Source: Bacilli bacterium (GTDB lineage Bacteria; Bacillota; Bacilli; Tumebacillales; JAQBPP01). From it: a stretch of 11,322 nt of DNA. Below are positions 7,189-11,322 of the stretch, in pieces. Below the pieces are notes generated by a model that did not search any database, was not told the origin of the DNA, and was given only the letters and a program-made list of their open reading frames with translations. A program made the translations under genes and the position numbers. Location of the stretch: positions 1-11,322 of the forward strand of contig JAQBPP010000220.1 of NCBI GenBank assembly GCA_028287455.1, in the 5' to 3' direction. Position 1 is the stretch's first letter. Every line of letters starts with the position of its first letter.

Positions 7189-7335
7189 ACGATCTATACG
7201 CTCCCGCCTTAGTCACCGGTCTATTTTGGATTAAGAATATCAGCTGTTGACTTGGATGAATCCGTGGGCTTTCCGGGCAAATTACGGTAAAATTGACTTA
7301 CCTACAATGATCAACTGGAAACGAGGATGTAAACT

Positions 7336-8229
7336 TTGAGTCTTAAGCGAATTCGTACCTTCATGATGTTGGTGGATTATAAGAATTTTTCGGCGGTGGC
7401 CGATGTGCTCTCCATCAGCCAACCTGCAGTGAGCAAACAGATTAAATCGCTGGAAGAGGATCTGGGTGTCAGTTTATTTGATCGAAATACGGTGGAGCCA
7501 ACAGAAGCTGGCAGACTGGTCTATCGTGAGGGCAAAAAACTGCTAAACGGTTGGGAACAATTAATCGAAGAGTGCCGCACGCTGCAAGGGGAACTTACCG
7601 GTCTCTTGCGGATCGGAACAAGCACCGTTCCAAGTTCCTATCTTCTGCCAGCCATTGTCAAACAGTTCCGCCTGCGATACCCCAGGATCGAATACCGAAT
7701 CTTCGTCCACGATTCAGAAGACATCCTGGAGCTGTTGCAAAACGGTAAAATTGATGTAGCGATCATTGGCAGCAAGCCTCAAGCGGAGCTGTTTCATTCC
7801 CACCCAGTGGCCAAAGATCGCATGGTGATTATTGGCCCGTTAGAAAGCGAGGAGATCCACGGATTTGGCGATCTTCGCGGTCTGCCTTTCATCTTCCGCG
7901 GCGAACGTTCAGGCACCTGGAAGGCTGCAGAACTAGGACTGTTGAAATGGAATGGGAAAATTGAGGAGTTAAACTGTGTGGCACAAGCTGACAGCACAGA
8001 TACGGTTATTTCTTTGGTGGAAGCAGGGATTGGTTATTCCATCGTGTCTGATTTGGCTGCAAAAACAGCCATTGAAAACGATCGAGTCACAATCGTGGCC
8101 GAACTGCCTGTAGAACGTAATTTCTATTTGACCTATTTAGCAGTGAAACAGCAGCATCCTGCCATTTCCGCGTTGACGCAGCTGGTTGCCGGATATGCAG
8201 AAGAAGAACACGTGGAGTCGCAGCCTTAG
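7336..8229 (+). CDS. LysR-type transcriptional regulator (CysL-like)
   Basis: A 297-residue LysR-type regulator of normal family length. The winged helix-turn-helix spans residues 1-60, with KNFSAVADVLSISQPAVSKQ and the typical SLEEDLGVSLFDR. The effector-binding part starts near residue 90 (LLRIGTSTVPSSYLLPAIV) and contains GKIDVAIIGSKP, FRGERSGTW and ISLVEAGIGYSIVS. The pattern resembles the CysL and selenium-metabolism subgroups, but the effector cannot be read. TTG 7336 has GAGG nine bases upstream. A TACAAT at 7303-7308 could be its -10, without a good -35. It ends 19 bases from the stop of the convergent ModCA fusion, with no terminator between. It may control the molybdate genes, which lack a visible ModE, but LysR proteins more often control divergent genes, and here the divergent gene is cotD-like. 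Confidence 0.92.
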   Translation: MSLKRIRTFMMLVDYKNFSAVADVLSISQPAVSKQIKSLEEDLGVSLFDRNTVEPTEAGRLVYREGKKLLNGWEQLIEECRTLQGELTGLLRIGTSTVPSSYLLPAIVKQFRLRYPRIEYRIFVHDSEDILELLQNGKIDVAIIGSKPQAELFHSHPVAKDRMVIIGPLESEEIHGFGDLRGLPFIFRGERSGTWKAAELGLLKWNGKIEELNCVAQADSTDTVISLVEAGIGYSIVSDLAAKTAIENDRVTIVAELPVERNFYLTYLAVKQQHPAISALTQLVAGYAEEEHVESQP

Positions 8230-8248
8230 CCTGCATCCTGCCAAGTCA

Positions 8249-10102
8249 CTATTGAACTGGCGTATCGTAGCCGAACTTGCGGAAGACGGCCTGCCCTTCA
8301 GCCGACTGGACAAAGTTCAGAAAATCAAGCGCAAGCTTTTGATCAGGAGCATTTGTCGGAACAGCAATGTAATTGGCCGCTTTCACATTATAAGCATCCG
8401 GAATGTCAATCTCAGTTACTTTGTCGGCAAATGTTGAAGATACATCTGTGTTGTAGACAATACCTGCCTGCGCTTCGGTGGCAGCCACCTTTTGCAAGAC
8501 CTGTTTCACGTCTGTTTCGTAAGAAACGACATGGGACAGAACCTGGCCCTGAAAATTGCTGCCATAGTCAGCACTTGCGTTTGTGAAAATTTGCCGCGTA
8601 TATTTCCCGATCGGCACTGTGTCTACACCAATCACCAATCGGACAGGCTTGCTGCCTAAATCTTGCAGCGAGTGAATAGCTGCTGAATTTTCCTTCGGTA
8701 CAACGATGACTTCATGGCTGTTTGAAACCAGATCGTAACGGTTGATTACACCTTTGTCCTGCAAAGCTTGCATATTCGCCAGGTCTGCTGAGAGAAAAAA
8801 ATCCACTTTTGCCCCCTGCTCGATTTGCGTGCGCAGGATCTGCGTTCCTGCAAAAGTCGCCTCGATATCCACGCCAGGGTGTTTTTGTTTATAAAGGGCA
8901 AACAGTTCAGTGGCAGGTCCCGTCGCATTAGCGGCGATGAATACCGGCAGGCTGGTGCCTGGCGGTTGTTTCACTCTAGACTTGTAAAAACCTGTGCCAA
9001 TGGTTGACAGAACTGCAAGCATTACAGCCGACCAAACAACCGCCCGCTTCCAAGTCCCGCTTCTTTTGCGGTCAACAGATGTTGACTCCGCAGGAGAATC
9101 GCTCTGCTCTGACTGCTGCAAAGAACAGATTTCGCGGGAATCCGCTTCATCTACCTGTGTGTAAACCCATTCCCCCGGTTCATATCGATTGCGATCAAGT
9201 TCATCGATCGATACATCCACCATCCATGACTGCTCTGCTGTTAAATACAACCTCGCAAATCCGCCAAACCGTGAGATATCCTGAATCTGCCCTTTCCATT
9301 CATATGGCGAGTCTTGCGCCAGTCTTGAAACCCGGGCACGCCAAGGGTCAAATGCAGTCCATGTCTGCCTGGTATCCATTTTTGGTGCGGGCAGCAAATT
9401 TGTACCAATAAATTGAGCAACAAAGGCATTTGCAGGATATTGCGCTATTTCTTCTGCACTGCCTGACTGGATGATTACGCCGCGATCCATCACCGCGATG
9501 CGATCAGCCAACACGCGGGCATCCTCGAAATCATGCGTCACAATCAAAGTTGGAATCGCGAGCTGCTTCAGCAGCTGCTTCAGCTCTGTGCGCACGCGGG
9601 ACCTGATGGAGATATCAAGGGCAGACAACGGTTCATCGAGAAGCAGCAGTTTTGGACGGATTACCAGCGCCCGTGCCAAAGCCACGCGCTGCTGCTCGCC
9701 GCCTGACAGTTTTGCAGGCATCTGATCCAGCAGTTTCTGCAGTCCCAACAGTCGGACTGCCTCCTGGATTCGTTTCTCACGTTCTGCAGGATCAAGCTTA
9801 ACAATTCCATATGCGATGTTGTCAAGTACACTCAGGTGTGGAAACAATGCATAATTCTGCAGCACATAACCCATTTCACGCACTTCAGCGGGGTCATTGA
9901 TCTGTGCGGATGAATCAAAGAGCACTTTATCATCGAGCGATATGCTGCCTTCGTCAGGCGTATCAAGACCTGCAAGCAATCGCAGTAATGTAGTTTTGCC
10001 GCAGCCGGAATGGCCGATTAGGGCAATCGTTTCAATACCAACCTGCCCGGATAGTTCTAATGTGAAATCACGCAATCGTTTTTTTAACGTAAAAGACAAC
10101 AA
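8249..10102 (-). CDS. ModC-TM-ModA fusion: molybdate-type ABC ATPase joined to its solute-binding domain
   Basis: One unbroken frame of 617 residues that should supply two ABC-importer parts. Residues 1-235 are a ModC-type ATPase: Walker A GHSGCGKT (30-37), Q-loop Q82, signature LSGGEQQRV (132-140), Walker B LLLLDEP (152-158) and switch H190. Residues about 266-325 look like one TOBE domain. Residues 326-350 are a Ser/Gln/Asp-rich linker ending in DRKRSGTWKR. Residues 354-373 are one membrane helix (AVVWSAVMLAVLSTIGTGFY), basic on its N-terminal side, so the C-terminal part should be outside. Residues 384-617 are a complete ModA-type binding domain (QIEQGAKVDFFLSAD, DTVPIGKYTRQIF, AGIVYNTD, FRKFGYD). 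There is no lipobox. TTG 10102 has AAGGGAG eight bases upstream and gives the normal ModC start MLSFTLKKRL. The gene begins 19 bases after modB. In the usual arrangement modA and modC are separate genes. Confidence 0.93.
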   Translation of the reverse strand: MLSFTLKKRLRDFTLELSGQVGIETIALIGHSGCGKTTLLRLLAGLDTPDEGSISLDDKVLFDSSAQINDPAEVREMGYVLQNYALFPHLSVLDNIAYGIVKLDPAEREKRIQEAVRLLGLQKLLDQMPAKLSGGEQQRVALARALVIRPKLLLLDEPLSALDISIRSRVRTELKQLLKQLAIPTLIVTHDFEDARVLADRIAVMDRGVIIQSGSAEEIAQYPANAFVAQFIGTNLLPAPKMDTRQTWTAFDPWRARVSRLAQDSPYEWKGQIQDISRFGGFARLYLTAEQSWMVDVSIDELDRNRYEPGEWVYTQVDEADSREICSLQQSEQSDSPAESTSVDRKRSGTWKRAVVWSAVMLAVLSTIGTGFYKSRVKQPPGTSLPVFIAANATGPATELFALYKQKHPGVDIEATFAGTQILRTQIEQGAKVDFFLSADLANMQALQDKGVINRYDLVSNSHEVIVVPKENSAAIHSLQDLGSKPVRLVIGVDTVPIGKYTRQIFTNASADYGSNFQGQVLSHVVSYETDVKQVLQKVAATEAQAGIVYNTDVSSTFADKVTEIDIPDAYNVKAANYIAVPTNAPDQKLALDFLNFVQSAEGQAVFRKFGYDTPVQ

Positions 10103-10110
10103 AATTAGGA

Positions 10111-10117
10111 CTCCCTT
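10111..10117 (-). promoter_or_regulatory. Ribosome-binding site fixing the TTG start of the ModCA fusion
   Basis: AAGGGAG on the minus strand lies eight bases before TTG 10102-10100. A longer in-frame extension to ATG 10159 would overlap modB by 38 bases and add 19 residues absent from normal ModC proteins, so it was set aside. Confidence 0.75.
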
Positions 10118-10121
10118 AGGC

Positions 10122-10928
10122 TTAGCTTGCCGGAACTGCGTGCTGCATTCGTTTATCAATTATCCCTACTAGCAGGAGAAGCAAAAACGATACTAACAGC
10201 AGCAGCGCTGAAATCGCAACTGCAGAACTTGTGTCCGCCTCCATGGCCGTATAGATGGCAAGCGGCAAAGTTTGCGTTTTCCCAGGTAAATTCCCTGCAA
10301 ACATCATTGTTGCACCGAATTCCCCCATCGCTCTTGCCCAGCTTAGCGCGATGCCTGACAACAATCCAGGTAGAGCAAGCGGAACAGAGATACGCCAAAA
10401 TGTTTTCCAGGCTGTAACGCCCAGCGTACGGGAAACCGCAATATAGTGGTCATCCACAGCTGCAAACGATTGCCTGGCCGACGCTATGTAAAAAGGGGCG
10501 GCCATAAAGATCTGCGCCATGACCACAGCAGGAAACTGAAATGCCACTTCCATGCCAAGCTTGGACCAAAGCGGACCGAGCACACCCATATGGCCAAATA
10601 CCAACAAAAGTCCAACACCTGCTACAGACGGCGGCGCCACGATTGGCATTTGCAAGGCCACTTCCAAGAATCGTTTCCCCTTGAATGTGTGTTTGGCCAA
10701 CCAGTACGCCACAACCGTTCCAAATCCAACGATAAATCCAGTCGCTGCGAACGTACTTTCTAAACTTATCACCAACGCTTTAACAACCAATTCGGAATTT
10801 AAGGAAGCGAGCAAGCGAATTGGGTTTTGCGATAGAAAAATAGCGAGTAAGGGCAGGAAGAGATAGATAATAGAGATCAGAATCAAGGTCGATCGAAGCG
10901 ATCGAGTAAGCAGTTTGGAGCCAGTCAT
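10122..10928 (-). CDS. modB: Molybdate-type ABC transporter permease
   Basis: A 268-residue inner-membrane permease of the molybdate/tungstate importer type, expected to act as a dimer with the ATPase beneath. The protein shows five to six hydrophobic segments, beginning LILISIIYLFLPLLAIFLS and ending in a long C-terminal helix (VAISALLLLVSFLLLLLVG). The cytoplasmic coupling loop is AVSRTLGVTAWKTFWRISVP (164-183), with the conserved glycine at 170. WARAMGEFGATMMFAGN (197-213) is typical of ModB and close relatives. The length is usual. ATG 10928 has AAAGGGG nine bases upstream. The ModCA fusion follows 19 bases after the stop, so the two genes form an operon that supplies a full importer. Sulfate permeases CysT/CysW are related, but length, context and binding domain favour molybdate or tungstate. 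Confidence 0.93.
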   Translation of the reverse strand: MTGSKLLTRSLRSTLILISIIYLFLPLLAIFLSQNPIRLLASLNSELVVKALVISLESTFAATGFIVGFGTVVAYWLAKHTFKGKRFLEVALQMPIVAPPSVAGVGLLLVFGHMGVLGPLWSKLGMEVAFQFPAVVMAQIFMAAPFYIASARQSFAAVDDHYIAVSRTLGVTAWKTFWRISVPLALPGLLSGIALSWARAMGEFGATMMFAGNLPGKTQTLPLAIYTAMEADTSSAVAISALLLLVSFLLLLLVGIIDKRMQHAVPAS

Positions 10929-10929
10929 C

Positions 10930-10941
10930 GGGCAGAGCCCC
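10930..10941 (-). promoter_or_regulatory. Possible small hairpin over the modB ribosome-binding site
   Basis: On the minus strand GGGC (10940-10937) can pair with GCCC (10933-10930) around a three-base loop. The 5' arm is part of the AAAGGGG ribosome-binding site, so folding could lower translation. The stem is only four base pairs. Confidence 0.3.
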
Positions 10942-10945
10942 TTTC

Positions 10946-10983
10946 AAAAAAAAATAATTACCCCTATAACTAGGGGTAATTAT
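10946..10983 (-). terminator. Strong terminator of the RND transporter gene, overlapping the modB promoter
   Basis: A perfect 13-base inverted repeat (10954-10966 with 10971-10983, centred on a four-base loop, core ACCCCTA/TAGGGGT) is followed on the minus strand by a run of T residues (10954-10946). It starts 43 bases after the RND stop codon. Its 3' end is only 17 bases before the modB ATG. Confidence 0.88.
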
Positions 10984-11008
10984 ATCGATAAACCTTTAGA
11001 ATATACAA
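10979..11008 (-). promoter_or_regulatory. Putative modB-modCA promoter inside the upstream terminator
   Basis: A perfect TATAAT reads 10984-10979 on the minus strand, with TTGTAT at 11008-11003 as a weak -35 (18-base spacer). The likely start A10971 lies within the inverted repeat, so transcripts from this promoter would contain only the 3' arm and would not terminate. A repressor bound at the repeat would cover both -10 and start. Confidence 0.5.
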
Positions 11009-11026
11009 CTTTTTTATTTCTGTATT

Positions 11027-11322
11027 TCATCGTTTGAACAATCGTTGGCGCATCTGCAAAAGCAGATCATAAACGATCGGCACGACCACCAAAGTCAATA
11101 ACGTGCTTGTGGTAAGTCCACCAATGACCACGATCGCTAACGTTTTGGAGATGATCCCGGCACCCGTGGATACGGCCAGCGGAATCAATGCAGCAATTGT
11201 AGCAGTTGCTGTCATCAGAATCGGCCGCAGACGCACTGAGCCAGCTTCCAGCAGTGCTTCGCGTGTGGAAAGGCCGTTATGTTTCTGCTTCTCCACGCGA
11301 TCCATGAGGACGATCGCATTGG
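11027..11322 (-). CDS. RND-family efflux transporter, C-terminal end (cut by window edge)
   Basis: Last 97 residues of a resistance-nodulation-division (AcrB/SwrC-type) proton-driven membrane transporter; the rest lies beyond the right edge. The visible part begins NAIVLMDRVEKQKHNGLSTR and contains the signature block GSVRLRPILMTATATIAALI, followed by the last two transmembrane helices (KTLAIVVIGGLTTSTLLTLV, then VVPIVYDLLL) and a short basic tail ending LFKR. This arrangement is standard for the C-terminus of the family. The stop is at 11027-11029, followed by a strong terminator. The exported compound cannot be inferred from this part. A link to the modB operon is only positional, because the terminator and promoter overlap. 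Confidence 0.93.
   Translation of the reverse strand, partial: NAIVLMDRVEKQKHNGLSTREALLEAGSVRLRPILMTATATIAALIPLAVSTGAGIISKTLAIVVIGGLTTSTLLTLVVVPIVYDLLLQMRQRLFKR

Noticed and set aside
6948..7250. 100-codon plus-strand frame over the cotD-like gene
   Set aside because: It has no ribosome-binding site and runs antisense through the cotD-like gene and its promoter.
8900..9150. ModC-ModA joining as a sequencing or assembly artefact
   Set aside because: The linker contains no leftover start, stop or ribosome-binding site that reads as a natural gene boundary, and the join passes through a coherent basic-flanked membrane helix with no lipobox. A true fusion is the simpler reading, though raw reads were not available.
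9004..9411. 135-codon plus-strand frame opposite the ModCA linker region
   Set aside because: It has no recognisable domain and is the antisense shadow of the fusion gene. It does show that the fusion region has no unusual base composition.
10102..10159. Longer start for the ModCA fusion at ATG 10159
   Set aside because: It overlaps modB by 38 bases, has no good ribosome-binding site and adds residues that do not resemble ModC. TTG 10102 fits better.
10929..11026. Molybdenum-cofactor riboswitch upstream of modB
   Set aside because: The gap is under 100 bases, AT-rich and mostly taken up by a simple terminator hairpin. The multi-helix structure expected of that riboswitch is not visible.
1..11322. 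CRISPR arrays, tRNA or rRNA genes, insertion sequences
   Set aside because: No spaced direct repeats, no cloverleaf-like segments and no transposase or terminal repeats were seen on either strand.

Overview
The window comes from an endospore-forming Gram-positive bacterium (Bacillota, Bacillales-like). The evidence is a GerA-type germinant-receptor subunit, a CotD-like spore-coat protein, a kinase with a sporulation-kinase-type H-box, purine-rich ribosome-binding sites and frequent TTG/GTG starts. Base composition is moderate. A relative of Alicyclobacillaceae such as Effusibacillus or Tumebacillus is a guess from general feel, not something the sequence proves.

Layout, left to right. (1) Positions 1-2320, minus strand: an FAD-dependent oxidoreductase whose 3' end overlaps a gerA-family gene that runs off the left edge. 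(2) 2387-3098, plus strand: yceI-like gene with a perfect-consensus promoter and a clear terminator. (3) 3111-4818, plus strand: a histidine kinase fused to an RsbRD-like domain and a STAS domain. (4) 4827-6811, minus strand: a promoter, a 62-residue membrane protein and an AarF/UbiB-family kinase-like protein, converging tightly on the kinase. (5) 6853-7188, minus strand: a small cotD-like gene with its own terminator. (6) 7336-8229, plus strand: a LysR-type regulator. (7) 8249-10928, minus strand: a molybdate-type ABC importer encoded as modB followed by a single gene that joins ModC, a transmembrane helix and ModA. (8) 10946-11322, minus strand: the terminator and the C-terminal end of an RND-family transporter.

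The most striking feature is the modC-modA fusion. One open frame of 617 codons encodes a cytoplasmic ATPase, a TOBE-like domain, a Ser/Gln/Asp-rich linker, one membrane helix and a complete extracellular solute-binding domain. With ModB this would make a two-gene importer in which the ATPase and the receptor are one membrane-threaded polypeptide. Its promoter seems to lie inside the terminator hairpin of the upstream RND gene. The second notable protein is the kinase-RsbRD-STAS fusion, which would join sporulation-type phosphorelay chemistry to a stressosome-type output module.

All calls come from reading translations and motifs by eye; no database search was possible. No rRNA, tRNA, CRISPR array, insertion sequence or recognisable riboswitch was seen. 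The only gene-free stretches are intergenic gaps under 215 bases, covered by the promoter and terminator entries.
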